The translations under genes and the position numbers were made by a program. The notes beneath the pieces were generated by a model. The model saw nothing but the letters and a program-made list of their open reading frames with translations, made no database searches and was not told the DNA's origin. Below, one piece after another: positions 29,201 to 37,690 of a DNA stretch of 52,562 nt; position 1 is the stretch's first letter, and each line of letters begins with the position of its first letter. The stretch is taken from the NCBI GenBank assembly GCA_944322395.1, contig CALUPA010000008.1, positions 1 through 52,562 of the forward strand, read 5' to 3'. This DNA is from an uncultured Phocaeicola sp. GTDB lineage: Bacteria > Bacteroidota > Bacteroidia > Bacteroidales > Bacteroidaceae.

Positions 29201-29424
29201 ATAAAAATAAGATATTACTATCTGTCGACTTCTTTAACGTTGCAAATATTCTGAACAAGGACTGGGGGCTAGCTCACACATTAGGAAAGCAATCCCTATA
29301 CACAGTAAAAGGATTCGATGCAAATACCAAAACATATACATACAGTGTAAATAAAAATGCCGGTAAAGTAAGCCCGTCAGGTAATCCTTGGCAAATACAG
29401 ATAGGTTTAAAATACACTTTTTAA
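26260..29424 (+). CDS. Oar-like TonB-dependent outer-membrane receptor
   Basis: A 1054-residue protein from the ATG at 26260, which gives a normal signal peptide (ending VQMSFGQ). The order is a carboxypeptidase-regulatory-like domain (about 25-110, VKGVVTDKEKEPLIGATIEV), a plug with NGRNFTNLMDLSPL and YTIDGMTAKS, the Oar-type motif GRSGGGTISSVTKSGTNEFQG, and a long beta-barrel ending in an aromatic residue (IQIGLKYTF). It lacks the SusC plug motif and has no SusD gene beside it, so it resembles the Myxococcus Oar group and not SusC. It may import a small product released by the neighbouring phosphoesterases. A strong hairpin separates it from the following phosphoesterase gene. Confidence 0.92.
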   Translation: MITKNKTVLFILFLFGMVQMSFGQASVTATVKGVVTDKEKEPLIGATIEVKNESTGFSTGTITSQDGTYIIRQLPLGSPYTIKVSYVGFGDQTKANYSLNQGDVLNVNFVMSEESMNIQEVQVVANSLKKQALSSGAGTYISAHDLKTMPVNGRNFTNLMDLSPLSNGSQINGQLASSTSYTIDGMTAKSPTSSGTTNRGPYLVSMEAIREFEVVTNNYDVTMGRSGGGTISSVTKSGTNEFQGSAFVYERADFLSSPFDTRGNRVNNQYSISQFGATLGGAIIKDRLHYFVAWDQQLDARPLQIGDIRSVEDEKLYGISKDVLDQFVQVGRDKYGVSNNPQTGSFDKRRNTTSLFARLDWQINSRNLLTIRNNYNRDMNNLGVNDNSTINLYEVYGSHLSTDNSLLASLRTVVGPNATNELKVQYLYTNDHGTPNDELPQSNIPRAIVQNVKSVIDGEEYTIGSLQLGGQRYLPEQFKNHVVQAVNNFYLNTDKIDYTFGGDIMFTHLNSMATSEMNGRFYYDSMESFINNQPYRYAREVAVGDPRVKQNVLNGALYAQGKIKLMPGADITIGLRGDYTHYFANPERNMLLEQELNLSTTNKLKAFQLQPRVQFTWDINNRHTDIIRIGGGILGSNMNNYAMINNLQFDGNKVLSIDISTPTYNIPTPDFPAYREDPSKAPGVELFDQLNLKKIATFNINSSDIKMPTVYKYNLSYTHFFTDNLKMGIAAYGTHARNNYMYVDRNMVEEPYFRLANEGNRGVYVPAESIKANGTTDWTKGKISQEIGRVLELVSEGKVNTYTFVADVTYRYFRDGEVTLSYTWNDSKDNTSYNGNVANSSTLYQYIVDDPRDLSRMTYSDSQFRHKVVFYGSSPTFWGINIGVRYSGIGGTRYSAVVNGNINGDFVTGNDLAYIFDPNDSNTPTEIRDGLNELLNDPDVEKSFKDYITSSYGKVAERNGGINKFYGTWDLRIAKDFEFRNKNKILLSVDFFNVANILNKDWGLAHTLGKQSLYTVKGFDANTKTYTYSVNKNAGKVSPSGNPWQIQIGLKYTF

Positions 29425-29449
29425 TCAATAATCAGAATAAATATTTATA

Positions 29450-29486
29450 ACAAAGATATCTCAATAAGCTATTGGGGTATCTTTGT
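29450..29486 (+). other. 17-bp hairpin between receptor and phosphoesterase genes, containing a -7 motif
   Basis: Positions 29450-29466 pair with 29470-29486 without interruption (17 bp including two G-U pairs, loop AGC). There is no T run after it. Its right arm contains TATCTTTG at 29478-29485, a perfect -7 promoter motif placed 26 bases ahead of the ATG at 29511. It could be a terminator-like element for the receptor gene, a promoter for the next gene, or both. Confidence 0.6.
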
Positions 29487-29510
29487 TCAATAAAAAAATA
29501 CACAGTAACC

Positions 29511-30923
29511 ATGAACATAATAAATAAAATAGCAATATTATCATTATCTCTAATCTTCCAAAACACTTTTGCAGAAAATATTGAAATAAAAGGAAGTGTA
29601 AAAGATATACAAGGAAGCCCTATACCAGATGTTGTAATAACGGATGGAATTAATTTCACATCTACTGATACGGAAGGAGAATATCATTTAACATCAGATA
29701 CCGATATAAGCAGGTTCGTATATATTTCTATACCATCAGGTTATGATATTCCACATAATAAAAACATAGCTACAGGTTATTACAAGGAACTAACAGGGAA
29801 AGACTATAACTTCGTACTGCAAAAACGTAAAGAATCGTCAGAAAACTTTATTTTTATCCCAATTTCAGATCCTCAAATGAAAAATGAAGTACATCTCACA
29901 AGATATAAAACAGAAACTATTCCTGACATTCAAGAAACAATAAATTACTATAATGGGTTACCGTGTTATGCTATGTTATTGGGTGACATTGTTTTCGATG
30001 AAATGAACCTTTTCAATGATTATAAAGATGCAATGTCTGAACTTAAAAATATAACAGCATTCCATGTCACCGGCAATCATGACTTGAATCTATTATACGA
30101 TGATCGTGATAATAGCAATGAAGGAAACAGATATGCCGAGAAAGATTTTGAGGATCATTTTGGACCGATAAACTACTCTCTTAACATAGGTAAAATACAT
30201 ATTATCGGAATGAAAGACATTAACTATCATAAAGGAAAAAACTATAAAGAAGAATTTGGAAAAGCACAATTAGAGTGGTTAAAAAAGGATTTAAGTTATA
30301 TTACACCAGGAACTACTGTATTCATAAATCTTCATGCTCCAGTTTTCAATTCCAGTGAAGGTGAAACAGATTCAAATACTGATGACTATGCCGAATTTAG
30401 AAGTATTATATCTCCTTACAATGTACACTTATTTGAAGGACATACACATTTTTTCGAGAATAACCACCTTAGCCCTAATCTTTACGAACATAATATAGGT
30501 GCTGCATGTGGAGCTTGGTGGAAAGGAAATGTTAACCGCTGTGGCACTCCTAATGGCTATATGGTAGTAGAAGTAAATGGCGACAATATAAAATGGTACT
30601 ACAAATCCACTGGTATGGATAAAAGGAAACAATTCAAAACATATCGTCAAGGCGAATTTATATCACAAAAAAATTATATAGTTGCTAACGTATGGGATTG
30701 GGATGTTGATACAACAGTAGAATGGTACGCAGACGGAATATACCAAGGATATATGGAACAAATTCAAGATGAAGACCAAAGTTTCATTAATCAGAATGGT
30801 AAAGCACTAGGATACAAGACCAAACACCTATTTCGTGCAAAACCAACCAATAATACAGAGTTTATCGAAATAAAAGTAACAAATCGTTTTGGAGAAATAT
30901 TTATAGAAAAGATTCCACTATAA
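29511..30923 (+). CDS. Secreted calcineurin-like metallophosphoesterase
   Basis: A 470-residue protein from the ATG at 29511, which yields a clean signal peptide (ending QNTFAEN); the upstream in-frame ATG at 29472 lies inside a hairpin. The architecture matches the protein at 265: an N-terminal beta-sandwich (PIPDVVITDGINFTSTDTEG), a phosphoesterase core and a C-terminal beta domain (IKVTNRFGEIFIEKI). Metal motifs are ISDPQ, GDIVFDE, TGNHDLN, NLHAPVF and GHTH, with DxQ at motif I as in the protein at 265. It shares HNIGAACGAWW with its paralogues. Together with the PHP enzyme it frames the Oar-like receptor. Substrate unknown. Confidence 0.86.
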   Translation: MNIINKIAILSLSLIFQNTFAENIEIKGSVKDIQGSPIPDVVITDGINFTSTDTEGEYHLTSDTDISRFVYISIPSGYDIPHNKNIATGYYKELTGKDYNFVLQKRKESSENFIFIPISDPQMKNEVHLTRYKTETIPDIQETINYYNGLPCYAMLLGDIVFDEMNLFNDYKDAMSELKNITAFHVTGNHDLNLLYDDRDNSNEGNRYAEKDFEDHFGPINYSLNIGKIHIIGMKDINYHKGKNYKEEFGKAQLEWLKKDLSYITPGTTVFINLHAPVFNSSEGETDSNTDDYAEFRSIISPYNVHLFEGHTHFFENNHLSPNLYEHNIGAACGAWWKGNVNRCGTPNGYMVVEVNGDNIKWYYKSTGMDKRKQFKTYRQGEFISQKNYIVANVWDWDVDTTVEWYADGIYQGYMEQIQDEDQSFINQNGKALGYKTKHLFRAKPTNNTEFIEIKVTNRFGEIFIEKIPL

Positions 30924-30949
30924 AAGGTTTCTACTTACATACATATAAC

Positions 30950-30998
30950 AAAAAGGCATGTGAAATGAATCTGCAAATCATTTACACATGCCTTTTTT
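30950..30998. terminator. Bidirectional terminator between convergent genes
   Basis: AAAAAGGCATGTG pairs with the arm containing CACATGCCTTTTT, and after a one-base bulge a second 6-bp block pairs (AAATGA with TCATTT). The A run on the left and T run on the right allow termination in both directions, fitting the convergent genes ending at 30923 and 31041. Confidence 0.85.
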
Positions 30999-31040
30999 AG
31001 TAGAGGGATAAGCTCAAAAGAATCCCAGACTATTCTATTC

Positions 31041-31616
31041 TTATAATATATACTCACAAAGTTTCTGTACTGCCCTAGCACGATGGCTGATCTTATTCTT
31101 TTCATCATTACCCATCTCGGCAAAAGTTTCAGAATAGCCATCCGGCATAAATATAGGGTCATAACCGAACCCTGCACCACCTTTTCTTTCAAGGATAATG
31201 CTTCCGTTTACAATACCTTCGAAGAAATGTTCCTTACCGCCCTCAATCAGGCAAATAACAGTACGAAAACGTGCATTACGATTTTCCTTGTTCTGCATTT
31301 CCGAAAGCAGTTTCTTCATGTTTGCTTCAGAGTCATGTCCCTCTCCTCCGGCATATCTGGCAGAATAAATTCCCGGCGCACCATTCAAAGCCTCAACTTC
31401 AAGACCAGTATCATCGGCAAAACAATCCAAGCCATAATTCTCATATATATACTGTGCTTTCAATGCTGCATTACCCTGCAAAGTATCTGCCGTTTCTGGA
31501 ATATCAGCATGACAGTTTATATCATTAAGACTCAGGATTTCTATTCTATCGCCTAATATAGCACGAATTTCCTCAAGCTTGTGTGCATTATTAGTTGCAA
31601 ATACTAATTTTCTCAT
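31041..31616 (-). CDS. rdgB: XTP/dITP diphosphatase (RdgB/HAM1)
   Basis: A 191-residue cytosolic nucleotide-pool cleaning enzyme that hydrolyses dITP, XTP and ITP to the monophosphate. Family motifs are present: [12 protein letters not shown] at the N-terminus, [17 protein letters not shown] in the middle, [19 protein letters not shown], and [10 protein letters not shown] near the C-terminus. The length is normal. It is the last gene of the leuS operon, starting 4 bases after the YitT-family gene. Confidence 0.95.
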   Translation of the reverse strand: MRKLVFATNNAHKLEEIRAILGDRIEILSLNDINCHADIPETADTLQGNAALKAQYIYENYGLDCFADDTGLEVEALNGAPGIYSARYAGGEGHDSEANMKKLLSEMQNKENRNARFRTVICLIEGGKEHFFEGIVNGSIILERKGGAGFGYDPIFMPDGYSETFAEMGNDEKNKISHRARAVQKLCEYIL

Positions 31617-31620
31617 AATC

Positions 31621-32517
31621 TTACTTTACTTTCAATGGGTCAAAACCTTCTCCATATACTCCTACCACATTACTCTGCGATATAAATGCATTAGGGTCAA
31701 TATCTTTCACAAGGCGGAAAATATCAAGCGACTGACTTTTCTTGGCAAGAACTACCACAACCTTGATATCCTGCTTGCTATACCATCCCTTACCATCCAA
31801 AAGAGTAACTCCACGATTAATCTGAGTAGAAATACCTTCAGCAATTTCATCATGTTTTCTTGAGAAAATAAGGAACTGTACGGACTGGCGGGCACTATTT
31901 ACTACATAGTCTATAACGATACTCATAACAAATAATACGCAAAAGCCAAACAGGACTCGTCTCCAGTCATGGAAAATAAAATAGCAGGAAGATATTATCA
32001 CAATATCGCAATACATTATCATTCTTCCTAGGGTTACATCCTTATACTTGTTTATAATCCATGCTATGATATCAGTACCACCTGTACTACCATTATTACA
32101 AAACACAATTCCTATACCAAATCCCAAAAGTCCGGCACCTACGACGCACGCCATAAAATCCTGACCAGGGCCGAGCAACAATGGCAATTTACCATCATCT
32201 CCTTCTAAAAGTCGCTGAAAAAACCACAAGAAGAATGTAAGGACAAGTATTGCAAATATGGTCTTAAGACTAAACTTAGGTCCAAGTATTTTCAATGCAA
32301 ATCCCATTAATATGGCATTAATAATAAAATATGACACTTGTATCTCTATACCTGTGACATAATATATAATCGCACAAATACCTGTAGCTCCACCGGTTGT
32401 TATCTGATATGGAAGCATAAAAGCTACCCAACCAATGGCATAACACATCAAACCAAAAGTGATGGCCAGGTAATCCTTAGATTCCCGGCCAAGTTTCTTT
32501 ATCAATGATACCTCCAT
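31621..32517 (-). CDS. YitT-family membrane protein (DUF161/DUF2179)
   Basis: A 298-residue protein with five or six hydrophobic segments in the first 210 residues. The family motifs [11 protein letters not shown] and [13 protein letters not shown] lie in the membrane part. The soluble C-terminal DUF2179 domain follows ([22 protein letters not shown], then [15 protein letters not shown]). The function of the family is not known; a transport role has been suggested. It lies 15 bases after leuS and 4 before rdgB in one operon. Confidence 0.92.
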   Translation of the reverse strand: MEVSLIKKLGRESKDYLAITFGLMCYAIGWVAFMLPYQITTGGATGICAIIYYVTGIEIQVSYFIINAILMGFALKILGPKFSLKTIFAILVLTFFLWFFQRLLEGDDGKLPLLLGPGQDFMACVVGAGLLGFGIGIVFCNNGSTGGTDIIAWIINKYKDVTLGRMIMYCDIVIISSCYFIFHDWRRVLFGFCVLFVMSIVIDYVVNSARQSVQFLIFSRKHDEIAEGISTQINRGVTLLDGKGWYSKQDIKVVVVLAKKSQSLDIFRLVKDIDPNAFISQSNVVGVYGEGFDPLKVK

Positions 32518-32532
32518 TATATCAAGAGATTA

Positions 32533-35367
32533 TTATAATACTATGTTTACAATCTTCTTCGGAACGATAATCACCTTCTTTGGAGTCTTGCCCTCAATCC
32601 ATTTCTGAGACTGTTCGTCGGCAAGAACCGCAGATTGGATTGTATCATTATCAGCATCAGCAGCAAATTCCATAGTGAAACGTGCCTTTCCGTTGAAAGA
32701 AATTGTATATTTCACTGTATCTTCTTTCAGATAGTCTTCGTTGAATGCAGGCCACTGAGCATCACAAACCGATGTTGTGTTCCCTAGTGCAGCCCAAAGT
32801 TCTTCTGCCAAATGTGGAGCAAACGGAGCTATAACAACCACAAGGTCGCTCAACACAGCCTTGTTGCGGCATTTCAATGAAGTAAGCTCGTTCACACAAA
32901 TCATAAATGCACTGATAGAAGTATTGTAAGAGAATGTTTCTATATCTCCTGTTACCTTCTTAATCAGTTTGTGAACAGCTTTAAGCTCTTCTTTTGTTGA
33001 TTCACCGTCCTGTGGAAGGAACTCGTCATTGCGGCTGTAGAACAAGCTCCATAATTTCTTCAAGAAACGGTGAACACCGTCGATACCGTTAGTATCCCAA
33101 GGCTTAGACTGTTCTATAGGACCAAGGAACATTTCGTACATACGTAATGTATCTGCTCCGTAACGTTCAACAATCATATCAGGGTTTACTACGTTATACA
33201 TAGACTTACTCATCTTCTCAACAGCCCATCCGCATACATACTTGCCATCTTCAAGGATAAATTCAGCATTGTTGTATTCAGGACGCCAGTTCTTGAATGC
33301 TTCAACATCAAGAATATCGTTTGACACGATATTTACGTCAACATGAAGAGGAGTAACATCATACTGGTCTTTCAATCCGAGAGAAACGAAATTATTTGTA
33401 TCCTTGATACGATATACAAAATTGCTTCGTCCCTGAATCATACCCTGATTTACGAGCTTCTGGAATGGTTCCTCCTTAACACTTACACCAAGGTCGAATA
33501 AGAACTTGTTCCAGAAACGTGAATATATCAAGTGACCTGTAGCATGTTCAGTACCACCTACATATAAATCAACATTCCGCCAGTACTTGTCTGCCTTTTC
33601 TGATACAAGAGCCTTGTCGTTGTGTGGGTCCATATAGCGCAGATAGTATGCACTTGAACCTGCAAAGCCAGGCATTGTATTAAGTTCAAGAGGGAATACG
33701 TTTACATTGTCTATCTTAGAGTTTTCAACTACCTCGCCGGCATTTACATCCCAAGCCCATTTAGTGGCATGACCCAATGGAGGTTCGCCTGATTCAGTAG
33801 GAAGGAACTTGGCAACTTCAGGCAACTGCAAAGGCAATTTGCTTTCGTCAATCATATATGGCATACCATCCTTGTAGTAAACCGGGAACGGTTCACCCCA
33901 ATAACGCTGACGTGAGAAAATGGCGTCACGCAGACGGAAGTTAACCTTTACACGTCCTAAGTTATGTTCTTTCACATACTTTTTGGTAGTAGCGATAGCT
34001 TCCTTGATAGTAAGACCGTTGAGGTTCAAATCGCAATATGGAGTCGCTCCAGCCTTTGGAGAGTTACAAACGATACCTTCCTTTGCATCGAAGCTCTCTT
34101 CGCTTACGTCGCATCCTTCAACCAAAGGAACGATAGGCAAGTTGAAATGTTTTGCAAAAGCATAGTCACGGCTATCGTGAGCAGGAACGGCCATTATAGC
34201 ACCAGTACCATAACCAGCAAGTACATAATCACTTATCCAGATAGGTACAGCCTCACCTGTAAACGGATTTACTCCATACGAGCCACTGAATACACCTGTT
34301 ACACGGCGGTCTGCAATACGTTCACGTTCAGTACGTTTCTTTGTACGGTCAAGATAAGCCTCAACTTCAGTTTTCTGCTCCTCTGTAGTAAGTTGTGCCA
34401 CTAATTCGCTTTCAGGAGCAAGAACCATGAAAGTAACACCGAACATAGTATCTGCGCGTGTTGTAAAGATAGTAAATTCCATATCACTGTCTTTAACCTT
34501 GAAACGAACCTCAGTACCTTCAGAACGGCCAATCCAGTTACGCTGTGTCTCTTTCAGAGAGTCTGTCCAGTCGACAGTTTCAAGTCCGTCAAGCAATCTC
34601 TGTGCGTATGCAGAAACTCTCAAACACCACTGGCGCATTTTCTTTTGTACTACAGGATGTCCGCCACGTTCAGAAACACCGTCTACAACCTCATCGTTAG
34701 CCAATACAGTACCCAATGCAGGACACCAGTTCACCATAGTCTCACCAAGATAAGCAATACGGTAGTTCATCAGAATTTCCTGCTGTTCTTTTTCAGATTT
34801 TGCATTCCATTCTTCGGCAGTGAAGCTCAATTCTTCGCCGCATGCAACATCAAGTCCTTCAGTACCCTTTGTTTCGAAAGCCTTAACCAAATTTTCTATT
34901 GGCTGAGCCTTACCGCATAAATTGCAGTAATAACTGTTGAACATCTTTTGGAAGGCCCACTGTGTCCAGTGATAATAATCAGGTTCACAAGTACGAACTT
35001 CACGGTCCCAGTCAAAGCAGAAACCGATTTTGTCGAGCTGTTCACGATAGCGTGCGATATTAGCAGCAGTAGTTACAGCCGGATGCTGTCCTGTCTGAAT
35101 TGCATACTGTTCTGCAGGCAATCCGTATGCGTCATAACCCATCGGATTAAGAACATTGAAACCCTGAAGTCGCTTGTAGCGAGCATATATATCGCTGGCA
35201 ATATATCCCAGCGGGTGACCTACGTGTAGCCCTGCTCCCGACGGGTAAGGGAACATATTCAACACATAAAACTTCTTTTTTGATTCATCTTCTGTAACTT
35301 TGTAGGTCTTGTTTTCCACCCACTTCTGTTGCCATTTTTTTTCTATCTCCCTGAAATTATATTCCAT
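32533..35367 (-). CDS. leuS: Leucyl-tRNA synthetase
   Basis: A 944-residue class I synthetase that charges tRNA-Leu. The HIGH-type motif is [16 protein letters not shown] (about residue 40) and KMSKS is at about 720. The CP1 editing domain contains the [19 protein letters not shown] segment. A Cys-containing insert ([17 protein letters not shown]) after the HIGH region is seen in Bacteroidota enzymes. The C-terminal anticodon-binding helical domain ends [12 protein letters not shown]. It is the first gene of an operon with the YitT-family gene and rdgB, and has a -7 motif at 35418-35425. It is visibly less AT-rich than the flanking glycan locus. Confidence 0.97.
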   Translation of the reverse strand: MEYNFREIEKKWQQKWVENKTYKVTEDESKKKFYVLNMFPYPSGAGLHVGHPLGYIASDIYARYKRLQGFNVLNPMGYDAYGLPAEQYAIQTGQHPAVTTAANIARYREQLDKIGFCFDWDREVRTCEPDYYHWTQWAFQKMFNSYYCNLCGKAQPIENLVKAFETKGTEGLDVACGEELSFTAEEWNAKSEKEQQEILMNYRIAYLGETMVNWCPALGTVLANDEVVDGVSERGGHPVVQKKMRQWCLRVSAYAQRLLDGLETVDWTDSLKETQRNWIGRSEGTEVRFKVKDSDMEFTIFTTRADTMFGVTFMVLAPESELVAQLTTEEQKTEVEAYLDRTKKRTERERIADRRVTGVFSGSYGVNPFTGEAVPIWISDYVLAGYGTGAIMAVPAHDSRDYAFAKHFNLPIVPLVEGCDVSEESFDAKEGIVCNSPKAGATPYCDLNLNGLTIKEAIATTKKYVKEHNLGRVKVNFRLRDAIFSRQRYWGEPFPVYYKDGMPYMIDESKLPLQLPEVAKFLPTESGEPPLGHATKWAWDVNAGEVVENSKIDNVNVFPLELNTMPGFAGSSAYYLRYMDPHNDKALVSEKADKYWRNVDLYVGGTEHATGHLIYSRFWNKFLFDLGVSVKEEPFQKLVNQGMIQGRSNFVYRIKDTNNFVSLGLKDQYDVTPLHVDVNIVSNDILDVEAFKNWRPEYNNAEFILEDGKYVCGWAVEKMSKSMYNVVNPDMIVERYGADTLRMYEMFLGPIEQSKPWDTNGIDGVHRFLKKLWSLFYSRNDEFLPQDGESTKEELKAVHKLIKKVTGDIETFSYNTSISAFMICVNELTSLKCRNKAVLSDLVVVIAPFAPHLAEELWAALGNTTSVCDAQWPAFNEDYLKEDTVKYTISFNGKARFTMEFAADADNDTIQSAVLADEQSQKWIEGKTPKKVIIVPKKIVNIVL

Positions 35368-35417
35368 AGCGATGTACTTTATATATTTGATTTTACGTTA
35401 TTTATCCAATTTGTTTG

Positions 35418-35425
35418 CAAAGATA
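35418..35425 (-). promoter_or_regulatory. -7 promoter motif of leuS
   Basis: The minus strand reads TATCTTTG, a perfect TAnnTTTG, 51 bases ahead of the leuS ATG. Confidence 0.6.
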
Positions 35426-35475
35426 CAATAAAAAAAATAAAGATACCCCAAAATACAATAGAATGAAAGCAAAAA

Positions 35476-35515
35476 GCAGCAACAAGAGAAAAAGTATAAT
35501 TACTCTTGTTGCTGC
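35476..35515 (-). terminator. Terminator of the 35580-48082 glycan operon
   Basis: A 13-bp perfect stem, GCAGCAACAAGAG with CTCTTGTTGCTGC, has a 14-nt loop and is followed on the minus strand by TTTTTGC. It lies 65 bases past the last stop codon of the operon. Confidence 0.88.
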
Positions 35516-35579
35516 CGATAAAATAAAAATCACCCAAGTATATTTAAGATTGTCCCTATTTTTAACTATATAAAAAAGA

Positions 35580-37616
35580 TTATTTCGAATTCAGGAAACT
35601 TTCAGCTCTTTCCGGTGTAAGTAATTCCCACAAAGAGGCAACAACCCAGCCAGGAGCAAAAATATCATTATAATAACCTTTTCCATTCTTACCATAGTCC
35701 CAATTGGTATGTTGTACTACTTCAGGATAAAATCCTGGTTTCGCTATATTACACAAATGGCCGTCATAAGGTAATAACTGACGCATTGAAGTATTTATCA
35801 CTTCTGCAAAATCAAGAAAACGTGGTTCATTATATTCCTTTGCCAACCATCTAAGTACATCAGCAAAATCAAAAACAAAAACATCAATATGATTATTCTC
35901 TACAGAAACATTTCCCCAACCACGAGTCTTCAAGCCAACATCACCTAACATTTGCCCTTTAGCGAAAGGAACATCCCATGTATAATACCATGACAGTGCA
36001 AAATATGCAGATTTTCTACCCAAATCAGCATAATGCTGTTTTTCTTTTCCTTTTGTTACAAGAGCCAAATAATAAGCTGCCGTAGAAGCATATAATGATG
36101 CCTCTTTATCTTCACAATTTGCATCAAGAGTCGATGAAAAGTAATCAGCTTTTGATATTATCTCACCTTCAAGATATTTTACAGAACGTTTGGCTGCTTC
36201 CAAATAGCATTTCTCATTAAAATATTTATACCCCATAACCAATGGTAACGTCGCAGAAGGAGTACTACCACCACTATAATCAACAACAGTAAAATCATCC
36301 TTGAATTTCCTTGGGAAGCTACCATCTTCCTTTTGAAGTTTAATAAACATATCGAGCATATGTCTTATTTTTTTCTCCCATTCAGGATGTTTCCGTCCTT
36401 GTTTTTTTTCGTAGTTCAAATAATACAAAACAGCATAGACACCTTCCGATTGACGACGGATACTATGAATCGGATCATAAATATTCCGTTTAAAATCAAT
36501 TACTTCATTAAAGAATCCCATTTTAGAGAATCCATGAGTTAGATAAGAATCATAAATAGCCTTTGCATTTATCACAAGATCTTTACGATTCACACTTTCT
36601 CCATACTCCAAAGCATTAAAAGCATTCAACAAAGTACGACCAACAAAACCAATCTCAGCTACCTCAAGTTTATCACAAGTAGATATATTCAAACCCACAC
36701 CAGAATAATACTTGACTGGAGTATCACCAACAAAGCTCTCAACAAAGAAATTACTTAAGACTTCTTTCATCTTATCATTGGTATAAAGAGTCTTTACCGG
36801 TACTGGTTTATAAAGATCATAACTATATTCCCATACAGACTTTACACAATCTGAAAAATCAGAAACATTACTATCTCTTATTTCCCAAACCAATTTTATA
36901 CTTTCACCTTTTTTCAAAAACTGATAAGCTGTAACAGATGGAGCCAATGTTAATTTACGAATATAAGTATTGGGAGCCTCTTTATAAGGATAACCAAAAG
37001 ATAATGCAGCTTTTCCATCAACATTCTCAAAACCAGTGTATCCTATTGACGTTTTACCAGACAATATAACTTCTCCTTCCTTGTGTGAAGTAAGAGCGTC
37101 ATATTTAAAACTGTCAATTCTTATTACAGAATACTGCTTACTGCTTTTCGTATCAAAAATAGATGTTAACGGTGTACTAAGTCTATCCTCACGTACTACC
37201 CAGCTATCAGATGTATGAAATGATGGTGCCTCTTTCGGTGAACGCAAATTTTTACGATACCAGAAACCAGGCATATAAAATAAACAATCATCATGACGAG
37301 CCTCAGTTGTTAACAACTCCCCAAAATTAAAATATACATCTTCCGAAGCAAATATAAATAAAGTTATACGTTTGTTACCGGAAACATTTTCAATATTTTG
37401 GAATAGTGTTACGGGAATATCAGCATCACTTGTAAGTTGATAATCAAATCCCCCACTCTTCATCTCATTCATCACCAAAGGATAATGTACTGCATCATTC
37501 CCTGGAATCTTCAAAGAAATTAAAGCAGATACATTAGACTGATTTATTTCAATGGCATTTACCAATAAAAAGCTCAGTAAACAAACAACTAATGTAAATA
37601 TCTTTTTTAAATCCAT
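35580..37616 (-). CDS. Secreted helical-barrel protein of unclear family, putative glycosidase
   Basis: A 678-residue protein with a signal peptide (ending LLVNAIE). I do not recognise the family with confidence. An N-terminal beta-rich half (about 25-270) is followed from about 300 by a helical half. That half has repeated hairpins such as HSIRRQSEGVYAVLYYLNY, MLDMFIKLQKEDGSFPRKF and EASLYASTAAYYLALV, the look of an (alpha/alpha)6 six-hairpin glycosidase or lyase. Conserved-looking acid residues occur in EDGSFPRKFKDDF and VENNHIDVFVFDFAD. It is the last gene of the GH43/GH31 locus, so a role in finishing the same oligosaccharide is likely. The 74-base gap from GH31 is the largest in the operon. 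Confidence 0.6.
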   Translation of the reverse strand: MDLKKIFTLVVCLLSFLLVNAIEINQSNVSALISLKIPGNDAVHYPLVMNEMKSGGFDYQLTSDADIPVTLFQNIENVSGNKRITLFIFASEDVYFNFGELLTTEARHDDCLFYMPGFWYRKNLRSPKEAPSFHTSDSWVVREDRLSTPLTSIFDTKSSKQYSVIRIDSFKYDALTSHKEGEVILSGKTSIGYTGFENVDGKAALSFGYPYKEAPNTYIRKLTLAPSVTAYQFLKKGESIKLVWEIRDSNVSDFSDCVKSVWEYSYDLYKPVPVKTLYTNDKMKEVLSNFFVESFVGDTPVKYYSGVGLNISTCDKLEVAEIGFVGRTLLNAFNALEYGESVNRKDLVINAKAIYDSYLTHGFSKMGFFNEVIDFKRNIYDPIHSIRRQSEGVYAVLYYLNYEKKQGRKHPEWEKKIRHMLDMFIKLQKEDGSFPRKFKDDFTVVDYSGGSTPSATLPLVMGYKYFNEKCYLEAAKRSVKYLEGEIISKADYFSSTLDANCEDKEASLYASTAAYYLALVTKGKEKQHYADLGRKSAYFALSWYYTWDVPFAKGQMLGDVGLKTRGWGNVSVENNHIDVFVFDFADVLRWLAKEYNEPRFLDFAEVINTSMRQLLPYDGHLCNIAKPGFYPEVVQHTNWDYGKNGKGYYNDIFAPGWVVASLWELLTPERAESFLNSK

Positions 37617-37690
37617 AAATCATTCTTTAAATAATTAATAGGAGGCTGTATTAAAACATCCCCCTATATTATCCTAAAAACATATTTATA

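Noticed and set aside
35441-35460. AGATACCCCAAAATACAAT resembling part of the hairpin at 29450-29486.
   Set aside because: Only a short stretch is shared (AAGATACCCCA) and it has no pairing partner nearby; probably chance in AT-rich DNA.
37638-37667. Possible small hairpin (ATAGGAGG with CCCCCTAT) between the GH31 gene and the last gene of the operon.
   Set aside because: One internal mismatch, short stem and no T run; it may be chance in the operon's widest gap.
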